Position numbers and translations under genes: made by a program
Shown here: positions 37,489 to 45,041 of the stretch, piece by piece
How the letters are laid out: each line of letters starts with the position of its first letter
Numbering within the stretch: the stretch's first letter is position 1
Notes under the pieces: generated by a model
Told to the model about the DNA's origin: nothing
Seen by the model: only the letters and a program-made list of their open reading frames with translations
Databases searched by the model: none
NCBI GenBank assembly: GCA_022827025.1
Contig: JAJDTT010000255.1
Location: 31,728-95,727 of the forward strand
DNA: 64,000 nt
Direction: 5' to 3'
Source of the DNA: Acidobacteriota bacterium
Lineage (GTDB): Bacteria; Acidobacteriota; UBA6911; RPQK01; JAJDTT01

Positions 37489-38460
37489 TTAGCTGGGGAA
37501 CACCCGGTAAGCCTGTTCGATGATCCTCTGACTGCGAAGCGCCAATTCCGGACGGGGATCGGGTTCTCGTCCCTCCTCGACGGCGCGGACGAACTCGCTC
37601 AGGGCCCCGCGCATGCCGACAAGGGCGCGTTCGGCGATGGTCGACCGGCTCGAAAAGGCGACGTTTTCTTTGTTCTCGTCGGTGCCGAGCAACTTCCATC
37701 CCTTCCAGGGCCGGACCTCGAGAGTGCCCTTCTCGCCGAAGATTCGCAGTTCTCCTTCCATGCCAGGACCACCCGGACGCCAGGACAGGGCAATATGAAC
37801 GGGAGCGCCATTCTCGAGGCGCAAGAAAAAGGCTGCCGTATCCTCCACTTCTCCCATACCCTGCGAATATCCAAAACAGGCGGACTCCAGACTGAGCTTC
37901 TGGCCCGTCAGCCAACTCACGTGGTCGAGCAGATGCACACCGCTGGTCAGCCCCACTCCACCTCCAGCCTGCGCCTGTTGGAACATCCATGACGGCAGCG
38001 AACCGAACAACCCGACGTTTTCAAGCAACAGGTCATCGACGGCCAGCACTTTGCCGATCAGCCCATCGGCAATCAGTTCCCGGGCTTCTACGACCGGCGG
38101 CATGAAGCGATGGGTCATCTCGACCATCAGGACCAGGGACTCCCGCTTCGCCAGCTCACAAAGCTGCTCGCCCGCTTTAACCGTGAGCGCCAGAGGCTTT
38201 TCCACCAGCACATGCTTACCCGCCTTCAGGGCAGCGGATGCAACCGGTTGGTGAGCCGAATGGGGCAGACAGACAGTGACGGCGTCGATTGTGGGGTCGT
38301 CGAGCAGAGCCTGGTAGTCGTCAAACGAATCGACCGTGCACTCCGCCCTTCGTTCAGGACTGGTTTCGGCGACACCCGCCAGAGAGGCGGATTCGATCTG
38401 TTCCAGAGCCCGGGCGTGTTGCTGGCCCGTATAGCCGTATCCGATGATTCCGATCTTCAC
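37489..38460 (-). CDS. Gfo/Idh/MocA family oxidoreductase
   Basis: A 323-residue NAD(P)-dependent sugar or inositol dehydrogenase-like protein. The Rossmann motif GIIGYGYTGQQHARAL starts at residue 4, the conserved EKPLALT is near residue 93, and the C-terminal alpha/beta domain includes GVHLLDHVSWLTG. GTG at 38460 has GGAGG about nine bases upstream. It faces the DUF4838 gene end-to-end with an 84-base gap. Its presence beside glycosidase-like genes suggests sugar catabolism, but the substrate is unknown. It is the last core-like gene before the accessory tract. Confidence 0.9.
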   Translation of the reverse strand: MKIGIIGYGYTGQQHARALEQIESASLAGVAETSPERRAECTVDSFDDYQALLDDPTIDAVTVCLPHSAHQPVASAALKAGKHVLVEKPLALTVKAGEQLCELAKRESLVLMVEMTHRFMPPVVEARELIADGLIGKVLAVDDLLLENVGLFGSLPSWMFQQAQAGGGVGLTSGVHLLDHVSWLTGQKLSLESACFGYSQGMGEVEDTAAFFLRLENGAPVHIALSWRPGGPGMEGELRIFGEKGTLEVRPWKGWKLLGTDENKENVAFSSRSTIAERALVGMRGALSEFVRAVEEGREPDPRPELALRSQRIIEQAYRVFPS

Positions 38461-38540
38461 GATTCAGGACCTCCAGCAGTCCGTGGAAGAAGTCCCGCGA
38501 GCACCGAAACCGGGGCTGCGCCCGCCGGACAAGGCGCTCT

Positions 38541-38723
38541 GAGAGAGCATACCGGGTGTCGGACCTGTTCGAGCGCCGGCGCATCCTGATGGACGACTGG
38601 GCCGCCTATCTGGTCGGAGGGGCGGCGAAGGATTCGAAGCCATCCGGCGGAGAGACCCACTGGGCAAAAGGATGGTCTTTCCAACGGCAGGAATCGTGGG
38701 GCACGGTAGCTGCCACTGCGTAA
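38541..38723 (+). pseudogene. Tyrosine recombinase (integrase) C-terminal remnant
   Basis: A 60-codon open stretch on the plus strand encodes AYRVSDLFERRRILMDDWAA followed by YL, the characteristic C-terminus of P4/phage-type integrases, which includes the region around the catalytic Tyr. Upstream of it (38461-38540) the frame is degenerate, and no catalytic HxxR box or N-terminus is left. It lies in the gap between the Gfo/Idh/MocA gene and the 2H-phosphoesterase gene, so it marks an old integration boundary. The rest of 38461-38750 shows nothing else. Confidence 0.6.
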
Positions 38724-38750
38724 CGCGAAGGAGGTCTGCTAGCTGGATCA

Positions 38751-39377
38751 CTAAAGTAGCGGCCTATTTCGCGTAAAACTCGTCCTTCTCCGGTCTGGAG
38801 ATGCCGATGAGGCCCGGTAGTCGTCCACGAATTGCCGCAACCTCGCAAGAAGCTGCGGTTCGGCCTGTCCACTTCCGAACGAAGCCCCCATCTCACTGGA
38901 CCCGGCCGCCCGAGTCTCGCTCGATTCGAAATGCAAACTCGCGCGCCTGTGGACCCACAACCTGTACTCGGTACAGGAGAATTCCAACGCCTCGCGTGTA
39001 AGAAAATCTGCCACCTGTTCCGCGAACATCGCGTCGCGGCCACGGTAGAGCGAGATGTGCGGCTCAAAGCCGTCTTTCTTCGGATAGTCTCGTTTCCAGC
39101 AGACCTTGCGGAGGTTCGGACTATAGACGCGAATGAATACAACTTCCTCGGGCTTCCTGAATCGCCCGACCCCACCGATTCGCAATGTGTCCCTGGACAG
39201 CGTCTCTCTTGATTTCTCGATGGTCTCCGAAGCGACTCTGCGCACGTACGGTCCCCGTAACGTGATGTGCACCGGATGGCGCGGCTCGGTACCGGACAGG
39301 ATCCACTGGATGCGCCACAGAAGCGACCGGATCTCCGGCTGCGTAATCTCAAGAAACACAAAACCACGGGTGGCCAT
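38751..39377 (-). CDS. 2H phosphoesterase (2'-5' RNA ligase-like)
   Basis: A 208-residue protein of the 2H superfamily. The two catalytic HxT/SL boxes are present: HITL at residues 37-40 and HISL at 107-110, with normal spacing; a C-terminal basic tail of about 25 residues follows. Relatives open 2',3'-cyclic phosphates, hydrolyse 2'-5' bonds or cyclic dinucleotides, or ligate RNA. The ATG at 39377 lies two bases after the stop of the nucleotidyltransferase gene, so the two are almost certainly translated together. Integrase remnants lie on both sides of the pair. It ends with a normal TAG stop. Confidence 0.8.
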   Translation of the reverse strand: MATRGFVFLEITQPEIRSLLWRIQWILSGTEPRHPVHITLRGPYVRRVASETIEKSRETLSRDTLRIGGVGRFRKPEEVVFIRVYSPNLRKVCWKRDYPKKDGFEPHISLYRGRDAMFAEQVADFLTREALEFSCTEYRLWVHRRASLHFESSETRAAGSSEMGASFGSGQAEPQLLARLRQFVDDYRASSASPDRRRTSFTRNRPLL

Positions 39378-39379
39378 GA

Positions 39380-40363
39380 CTACATGATGAGGTAGTGTCG
39401 GAACTCGTCAGGAACGTTCTTGTTCGTCAGCGCTTCGTACAGAAAAGACGAGAACTCCCACGCTTGCTGGTTGACGTATTCCTTCTGTTCCGTCAGGAAG
39501 TGTTCGACATCATCCCTTTCCTTCCAAGAGAGAAACTCATCGTAGACGTCCAGAATGTCACGCCAACGGTTCGCCAATTGGTCGTCACCGAGAAGATCCA
39601 GCCCCGTCGCGAGGCGTTGGAGGGGCGTTTTTTTGCACAGGATCTCGACCTTGGACACCGAATCGGCCGGCTCGGCGATTAGCGGCAGCACTGTACCAAA
39701 GACGGTCAGCATGCGGCTGAATTTCAGGTTGACATTCTTTTTGCGAAACGGCCGGTCAGTGTCATGTCGACGCTCCTCGTAGTTGAGACACATCGTCCGC
39801 CAGTAGCGCAGCAAGTCGTTGAGGAGGAAGATCGGTTTGAACGGACTCGTTGCTTTCCGATCCCGGTAGTAGAGTTCCAGGATCGCACTGAGATGCTCGC
39901 GGTAGATGTCTTCGTGTACTATCGGTTGGCTCTCCAACATCAAGAGCATACGTGTCGTGAACAGATTCTCGCTGTCGTCGCGCGGTGATCCGGCATGCTT
40001 CTTCAGGTCTTCCATGAAGTACAGTTTCAGGTACTCGCCATCGTTGCTGAATGGAGGAAATCCCAGTCGTTCGTTGATCGCCATCAGTTCAGAAAACAGC
40101 GTGATCTGGAACAAGCGCTTGCGGAGCTCGTCATTGCCGAAGGCGGTCACGAAGAGATCGAGATCGGACTTCTTGCCGGACTCCATCCTGGCTAAGGAGC
40201 CTGCACAGAAGATGGCCAACGGTTGGCTGAGGATTATTTTGCTCTTGTTGAGGGCGTCGCGCACGCAGTCAAGGCGCCTCCTGGATTCCTGACATCGCTT
40301 GGCCAAGGCGGCATGGCTCTGGAGGGCGTCGAAGCATCGCGTAGCCGCTGGCGCAGTCGGCAT
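39380..40363 (-). CDS. Pol-beta-type nucleotidyltransferase (GSX10DXD)
   Basis: A 327-residue cytoplasmic protein with a nucleotidyltransferase core: GS at 55-56, then ten residues, then DLD (Asp67, Asp69), the GSX10DXD pattern of MNT and GlnD/DUF294-like enzymes. The sequence LLMLESQPIVHEDIY about residue 145 resembles the region after the third strand in GlnD-like proteins. The C-terminal ~180 residues are helical and unassigned. ATG at 40363 follows GAAGGGG. No effector (nuclease, membrane or patatin) gene is beside it, unlike a complete CBASS operon. Its likely product (NMP transfer to a protein or RNA, or a small nucleotide) is unknown; pairing with a 2H phosphoesterase suggests opposing reactions. 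Confidence 0.75.
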   Translation of the reverse strand: MPTAPAATRCFDALQSHAALAKRCQESRRRLDCVRDALNKSKIILSQPLAIFCAGSLARMESGKKSDLDLFVTAFGNDELRKRLFQITLFSELMAINERLGFPPFSNDGEYLKLYFMEDLKKHAGSPRDDSENLFTTRMLLMLESQPIVHEDIYREHLSAILELYYRDRKATSPFKPIFLLNDLLRYWRTMCLNYEERRHDTDRPFRKKNVNLKFSRMLTVFGTVLPLIAEPADSVSKVEILCKKTPLQRLATGLDLLGDDQLANRWRDILDVYDEFLSWKERDDVEHFLTEQKEYVNQQAWEFSSFLYEALTNKNVPDEFRHYLIM

Positions 40364-40395
40364 GATCCCCTTCTTGAACCCGAAATCGGACTCTC

Positions 40396-40404
40396 ATTTT
40401 ACCA
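40396..40404 (-). promoter_or_regulatory. Candidate extended -10 promoter of the NTase-2H pair
   Basis: On the minus strand TGGTAAAAT (40396-40404) matches the extended -10 consensus TGnTATAAT with one change; no good -35 is visible. The NTase ATG lies 33 bases downstream. Judged by eye. Confidence 0.35.
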
Positions 40405-40464
40405 CAGCGCTGCACCTCAGCCGCTCCAGAGGCATCCCACTGGCGAAAACGGACAACGGCGGCG

Positions 40465-40602
40465 GTGGCGCAACTGCTCCGGGCGTTGCGGATCGCGGCT
40501 GTGCCGCACGGCTTTCGTTCGAGTCTTGGGGACCGGGCGTCGGAGGAGACGGATCCTCCCAGCGAGGTGGCGGAGGAGGCTTTGGCGCACAACGTGGGCC
40601 GC
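40465..40602 (+). pseudogene. Tyrosine recombinase (integrase) HxxR-box fragment
   Basis: The plus-strand frame reads LRIAAVPHGFRSSLGDRAS followed by EETDPPSEVAEEALAHNVG. This is the conserved catalytic HGFR and ALAH region of P4-type integrases, where wild-type proteins read FRDWAAEETD. Sequence similarity stops after ALAHNVG, and neither N-terminus nor C-terminus is found nearby; the C-terminal part seen at 38.55 kb is upstream and cannot be its continuation. Only about 45 residues survive. The remaining bases of 40405-40841 carry no other recognisable gene. Confidence 0.55.
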
Positions 40603-40841
40603 CCGATCACCGCCGGGTTCGTTCTGGCCCCACACGTGGCGCAGCAACGATTCATACGTCGTGACCCGTCCCGAGTCTCCGAGGACCGTGACCCCGCCGA
40701 AACGAGCGGCAGTTCACACGCGGACGCCGTCTAGAGCTGCGCGCAGGACGGTGCCCGTTCCAGACTCGCGGTGATCCGCAGAAGGGCCTCCTGGAGCTCG
40801 GAGCTGCGATCACGTAGCGCCTTGATCTCTCGGCTCAGTTC

Positions 40842-41088
40842 GCCGAGATGCAGACCCGGTCGAATGCCGTGACGATTTTTCCCACGGGCTGTTATCCACC
40901 CGTGTAACGAAGCCAGAATCAAGCGAACGTAAGGATTCCCAGGGTCGCCATCCCCAGGAGGATGCCGGCTACCCCGTAGGCTGAAACACGTTCTTTGAAG
41001 AAGAGTATGCCGACCAGAACGACCAGAAACAGACCACCGCCGGGCGCCACCTGAAAGACGACGAACCCGGGGATTCCGTGGTCCAGGC
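40842..41088. repeat. Direct repeat, left copy, containing an EamA gene 3' end
   Basis: This ~247-base segment matches 49482-49729 in the same orientation. It contains the last 56 codons of an EamA-type transporter gene on the minus strand (40919-41087; HGIPGFVVFQVAPGGG, then GILFFKERVSAYGVAG, ending LGILTFA) with the stop codon kept. It also has the first codons of a small gene (GTG at 40885, KIVTAFDRVCI) that ends prematurely at 40835. By eye about 15 substitutions separate the copies over the 169 coding bases, mostly synonymous or conservative. The transporter sequence stops abruptly at 41088. Bases 41089-41236 show no gene. Confidence 0.8.
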
Positions 41089-41236
41089 AGATATGTCCAG
41101 TAATGTACGTACGTATCTCTCATTGACTTGTCACGAGATCTCACGTCGGTTGTTGTCCAATGGCATGGCCTCGCCGCCACCCGCCGGATCTGGATTCCGC
41201 TGGGTTTGGTCCTCGCGCACGGCTTAGGTATGTAAT

Positions 41237-41647
41237 TTATTTCTTCTCGTCTGGCGTAGATCCTTCGACAACAATCAGGCACGAGTTATCTCTCGCAGCC
41301 TTTCTCCTCGCCTCCTCTTCGTCATTGACTCTGTAGGCGGTTGTTGCTAGCCAATCGTCCGCGCGTGTGGGCCTCTTCTTCCGGATGATCGGGACAAAAA
41401 CGTTCGTTCGCCTAAAGTACAGTACCGCACGGTTCCCTACAATTTCGAGCAACTGAGGACGCACGGCCTCCCGATCTATCTCGTCGAGATCTCTCTGCAC
41501 CAATCTCAGGGAGGTGTGATCGGTTTGGAATATTCGACCGAATCTCTTCTTGGCTTCGTCCTGTTCCGGTGTGGCTGACAGTTCCGCTGTCCGTTGGCCC
41601 ATTCTGGTTCGGATTGGCGCGAGTTGGTCCCGCATCGCCTTCTTCAT
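41237..41647 (-). CDS. Hypothetical protein, last gene of the TIGR04255-XRE operon
   Basis: A 136-residue, charged, mostly helical N-terminal half (PEQDEAKKRFGRIFQTDH) followed by a beta-rich stretch (NRAVLYFRRTNVFVPIIRKKR). No family recognised; no signal or membrane segment. The ATG shares an ATGA junction with the end of the preceding gene, which is strong evidence that both are real genes translated in tandem. It is the last gene of the minus-strand run that begins with the TIGR04255 gene. Confidence 0.6.
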   Translation of the reverse strand: MKKAMRDQLAPIRTRMGQRTAELSATPEQDEAKKRFGRIFQTDHTSLRLVQRDLDEIDREAVRPQLLEIVGNRAVLYFRRTNVFVPIIRKKRPTRADDWLATTAYRVNDEEEARRKAARDNSCLIVVEGSTPDEKK

Positions 41648-41979
41648 TTCGATAACCCCGCATCCATCCGCGAACGCTCGGAGTTGCGACGGAAACTCAT
41701 TGGATCAACAACCCAGTCCACCCATGCGAGGGCGTCTCCTCCACCGCAGTAGCGCCTAATTACCCCCGGCTCCGGGTAGGTCACGTGAATCTGGTAAGGA
41801 TGTGCCAGCTTGGCCGCTCGTCCGCGATGCGTAAGGTAGGCGCTCACGATTCGCTCTCCCGCGGCCTCTTCGTATCGAAAGACGAGCGACCTGAGCAGTT
41901 CGGCGACGCGCTTCTCCGCGAGATCGAGCGCGGTAACGTGCTCGTGAAACCGCTGCTCAAAGCGGCCCTTCACGTACAT
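41644..41979 (-). CDS. Hypothetical protein, possibly frameshifted at its 5' end
   Basis: From ATG 41979 a 111-residue protein (MYVKGRFEQRFHEHVTALDL) with no family I recognise; it ends in an ATGA overlap with the next gene. The same frame stays open upstream to about 42291 and reads ENWRLCKTFTPSQKCVGLR just before this ATG, which looks like real protein. In the neighbouring frame an ATG at 42095 reads MIFFPDLTEGLRTTDW and then stops at TAG. The true gene may therefore begin near 42095 (or further up) and carry a frameshift near 42045. The rest of 41980-42316 has no separate gene. Confidence 0.5.
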   Translation of the reverse strand: MYVKGRFEQRFHEHVTALDLAEKRVAELLRSLVFRYEEAAGERIVSAYLTHRGRAAKLAHPYQIHVTYPEPGVIRRYCGGGDALAWVDWVVDPMSFRRNSERSRMDAGLSK

Positions 41980-42316
41980 CCGAAGACCAACGCACTTCTG
42001 ACTCGGCGTAAAAGTCTTGCAGAGTCGCCAATTCTCGTGAGTTCCTACCAATCTGTCGTCCTCAACCCCTCGGTCAGATCCGGGAAGAATATCATCGAAT
42101 CTTCGCGGGGCGCGGCGGCACCGTTGCTCGACCGTCCGGTAGCCGACGGAAGCGAGCATGCCACCGGCCGGGAATTGAAGGAGTGGTCCGGCCGTTGGCG
42201 AGGGTAATACGCTTGTCCGGCGAGAGCTGCCGGCGTGTCGGAGAATCCCGCGTACATTGGGCGATACTGCGCGGGAAACGTTGGCATCCAATGTTCTATA
42301 AGCTGCCGATCCTTGC

Positions 42317-43201
42317 CTACCGTCGTCGCGTCGAAAGGTGATCCAGATCGAGCGGGTCGCTCTCGACGTAGTCGCGAGCGGTCAGATCATCCAGAGTCTG
42401 GACCACGGCATCCACACGGACGAAGCGCCCGGATGTCGGCTGCGGCTGGGGCAACGCCGTTAGGCAGTGCTCCCAGCCCCGGGTCTCGAATGCCGGCGGC
42501 TCGTCATTGCGGATGAACCAGAACATCAATTCTACGGCGGCGGCGTCCCACGACGGGGCCGCCCTAACTCGGATTTCGCGGAGCGAGCGGAGGGCACGCC
42601 CCTCATCGCCCAGCCTGTCGTGTCTCCCCGACATCCGGTCCATCAATGGCCTGGCGAACGCGACAAAGTCGTCGGGGAACGCCGTCCTTGCTCGCTTGCG
42701 TGCCAGGGCGAGGGAGAAACGACGCGCGTCCTCATCCGTTCGGCATCCCTCGGTCCGCTTCCAATCCGCCACAACCGACTTCTCCACCGTCATAACTCAG
42801 TCGAGGTCGGCCACGAGGCGGCGGTCGGCCACTCCCGGGATGAAGCCGTAGTTTGGCCTTCGACCCCGCTCGATCTCGCGGAGCACCTGATCATTCACTT
42901 CGACCAGTGGGCTAACCTCGGCGAAGGGGCGGTCTCCACAGTGCCGGACGAGGTCGCAGGTCTGAGTGAGGACTGCGAAGCCGCGGACGGACGTCTCGGC
43001 GTTCTCAACTCCTTCGACGACTGCCGCTTTGCCGGCCGCGGTCAAGGGATTTCCCATGTTTGTCCGAAACAGAAACCAGTCGTCCCCGATGACGCAGTCG
43101 CCCTGCCGCCAGGTCGCGATTCTCTGGTCGACCTGCTCGCGACCGGCAACGTCAACCGCGCCCACGCCGCTGATCCCTTGCGGTTCGAGCGGCGCGTGCA
43201 C
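42317..43201 (-). pseudogene. Unknown protein gene split by an in-frame TGA
   Basis: Two open stretches in the same frame (43201-42800 and 42796-42317) are separated by a single TGA at 42797-42799. The reading is GVADRRLVADLD, stop, VMTVEKSVVADWKRTEG. The continuity of charge pattern and length (about 295 codons in total) suggests one protein with CGA or a similar codon changed to TGA. Alternatively the ATG at 42793 restarts a separate 158-residue protein. The upstream part contains TQTCDLVRHCGDRPFAEVSPLVEV, the downstream part LREIRVRAAPSWDAAAVELMFWFI. No domain assigned. GTG 43201 is the most plausible start and overlaps the XRE gene by 50 bases. Confidence 0.6.
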
Positions 43202-43865
43202 GCCCTGGTTCCTGGTGTACACGGTCGCTCTTCGCGTCGTAAAGCTCGTCGGGTGGGAGGGGCTTACGCGCAGTCTGGGCCGCTGCACTGAGCTGGGTTA
43301 GTACCGGGACGAGGCGCGGGCGCCCGCGACCAAGGGCTACACGTGCTTCCCGAAACCGCTGGTCCGCTAACAGTTCGAACGCGGTCGTACCCTCACGGGC
43401 ATCAAGCAGAGCCGCACGCGTGCTGCGCGCTGTCCCACGGTCGGCACCTCGGACAACATCCAGCACCTGCATGAGCCGCTGGTGGTTGGTGGCGTTCAAC
43501 GGCTTCCCACTGGCCCAGAAGTGGACGCTGCGACGCGACACCCCGAACAGCCCAGCGAGCTGCTCCCAAGTCAGGCCAGAGATTCGACGCAGTTCAGAGA
43601 TGGCCTTACGGGTGGCTTCAGTCTTGATCTCCATCTGTGTCGCCACCGCGTCACGGCTTGGCCCGCTAGCGGTCGTATCGGATTCGTGTGTGTACGGTGC
43701 CCCCCAGATTGTCGTAGGCTCTGCGGACGACGTGCCGGCGATCGACAACGCGCCGCTTACCATGATCACCGACAGCGAGGCCCGATCCCGGATGCCAGAG
43801 CTACCGATAAAGGATGTCGTTCCGTCACTGACGGCCGACTCGCGTGGCAAGGATTCAAGGTTCAC
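43152..43865 (-). CDS. XRE-like helix-turn-helix regulator
   Basis: A 237-residue protein with a Cro/C1-type HTH at about residues 88-135 (SELRRISGLTWEQLAGLFGV, then SRRSVHFWASGKPL). The N-terminal 75 residues are Ser/Thr-rich without clear structure, and the C-terminal 100 are basic. The GTG start is in a GTGA junction with the TIGR04255 gene; ATG at 43634 inside would give a shorter protein beginning ten residues before the HTH. As the only DNA-binding protein in the operon it is the likely binder of the palindrome overlapping the operon promoter. Confidence 0.78.
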   Translation of the reverse strand: MNLESLPRESAVSDGTTSFIGSSGIRDRASLSVIMVSGALSIAGTSSAEPTTIWGAPYTHESDTTASGPSRDAVATQMEIKTEATRKAISELRRISGLTWEQLAGLFGVSRRSVHFWASGKPLNATNHQRLMQVLDVVRGADRGTARSTRAALLDAREGTTAFELLADQRFREARVALGRGRPRLVPVLTQLSAAAQTARKPLPPDELYDAKSDRVHQEPGRARAARTARDQRRGRG

Positions 43866-44671
43866 GGGTCACCTCCGTACCGTCGCAGAAACTCATTCGT
43901 TACCGCCCAGCGGAAGATTCTATAGATGCGTTCGGCGAAGCCGCGCGCCTGCTCGACCACAGAGTCGACATCGAGCCGCCGACTGCCTGTCTGAAATGAC
44001 TGGAAGGCGTCGGTATCAAGGATCCAGCTGGGCTCGTCGATAGCGTCCAGTGCGCCAGGGTCAATCGTGCTTCGCGGTGGCAGCAGTCCCCAGCGGGCGG
44101 TTATTTGACCCGCGTTCCCGGGCAGAATGAACACGTTTTCTGAGACGGCATGTTGAACATGTGCTGAGAGTGGGGATCCCAGAATTCCCGCCACTTCCGG
44201 GCGAACGAGCTGGGGAAGAGCGCTAACGTTATCCCCAGACACACGATCGATATAGCGCACGCCGAGGCGATCCAATACCTGCGGATCGACGTGCTCCTTG
44301 AGTGCTTCCAAGACCATCCTCCAGCGCTCCATGAAGTCTTCACGGCTCGTATATTTCGTGGTCTCCAGCGCGAGGAAGTCGGGTGCCAGCGTGACACGCC
44401 ATGCCCCTCTCACTTCGTTGAAGCGCCACAAGGTGTTCGAGCGTGTATCCACCACTCCCTGTGGTCCCAGAACGACGCTGCGTCCCTCCTCTGGACGCAG
44501 CACCGGGTAGGACTCCCGAATGGCCTCCTGAAACGACGCGATGAACTCCCGCTTCTCCAACGACGCAATGAGCGGAAAGCGCACTTGGGCGATGACCCGT
44601 ACGAGCGGTGGGTCAGTCAGCGGAACCTCGGGTGGGGGTGGCCCGGTCAGAGACGTGTCGGCAGAATTCAC
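43862..44671 (-). CDS. TIGR04255 family protein
   Basis: A 269-residue cytoplasmic protein of the sporadically distributed TIGR04255 family, recognised from LTDPPLVRVIAQVRFP at the start, WRVTLAPDFLALETTKYTSREDF in the middle and the pair LGVRYIDRV and the C-terminal HTH-free helix AERIYRIFRWAVTNEFL. Function is unknown; the patchy distribution and company in this window are typical of accessory or defence loci. It is the first gene of a five-gene minus-strand operon with GTGA and ATGA junctions. The GTG start lies ~47 bases downstream of the expected transcription start. Confidence 0.82.
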   Translation of the reverse strand: MNSADTSLTGPPPPEVPLTDPPLVRVIAQVRFPLIASLEKREFIASFQEAIRESYPVLRPEEGRSVVLGPQGVVDTRSNTLWRFNEVRGAWRVTLAPDFLALETTKYTSREDFMERWRMVLEALKEHVDPQVLDRLGVRYIDRVSGDNVSALPQLVRPEVAGILGSPLSAHVQHAVSENVFILPGNAGQITARWGLLPPRSTIDPGALDAIDEPSWILDTDAFQSFQTGSRRLDVDSVVEQARGFAERIYRIFRWAVTNEFLRRYGGDP

Positions 44672-44722
44672 GTGATGGCTCGTTCGTCAATGTGTGGCGT
44701 AGCCATACCGCGGCTCGCTAGA

Positions 44723-44741
44723 AAATCATACCGGATGATTT
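44723..44741. promoter_or_regulatory. Palindromic operator candidate over the -10 box
   Basis: The 19-base sequence AAATCATACCGGATGATTT has perfect 7-base arms around a 5-base centre and covers the -10 of the operon promoter. A second inverted repeat (CCCATTT at 44742-44748, AAATGGG at 44764-44770) flanks the -35. This layout suits autorepression by the XRE protein. The remainder of 44672-45041 contains no gene; a GC hairpin (CCGGCT/AGCCGG near 44855) has no T-run. Confidence 0.5.
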
Positions 44742-44753
44742 CCCATTTGTGAA
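44725..44753 (-). promoter_or_regulatory. Strong promoter of the TIGR04255-XRE operon
   Basis: On the minus strand TTCACA (44748-44753), a 17-base spacer and TATGAT (44725-44730) each match the sigma-70-type hexamers in five of six positions. Transcription would begin about 44718, ahead of the GTG at 44671. The -10 lies inside a palindrome listed separately. Confidence 0.65.
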
Positions 44754-45041
44754 GTAGAGTGTGAAATGGGGTCCAGGGGGTTGCCCCGGGGGAACTGCCG
44801 AGCCCGAATTCACGGCGGCCGCCTGCGAATCGTGAAGGCGGTAGATTCAAATCCGGCTACTGGAAAGCCGGGAATCAGAATCGAGCCCACACGTCGCAAC
44901 AGCGTCTGGTCTGGGTGACGTTCCACACGAACCTGGAGTCAGGGCGTCCTGGGGTTCGCTGGTCGAGCCGTTTACCGTATACCGACGAGGGTTGATCCGG
45001 AGCCCGAGGAGGCCGACCCTCCGCCGACGCATCCAAAAGCT

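Noticed and set aside
38719..38752. String resembling the 3' end of 16S rRNA (GTAACGCGAAGGAGG ... AGCTGGATCAC)
   Set aside because: Only about 30 bases show likeness, the preceding 16S helices are absent and the matching order of GGAGG is wrong; probably coincidence.
38751..40363. Reading the NTase pair as a CBASS system
   Set aside because: The NTase carries the MNT/GlnD-like GSX10DXD spacing, and no Cap-type effector or ubiquitin-like accessory gene is adjacent.
42467..43291. 274-codon plus-strand frame in the TIGR04255 operon region
   Set aside because: It lies antisense to the better-supported minus-strand genes and has no motif or ribosome site.
44845..44872. TTCAAATCC stretch like a tRNA T-loop
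   Set aside because: No T-stem pairing and no acceptor, D or anticodon arms around it.
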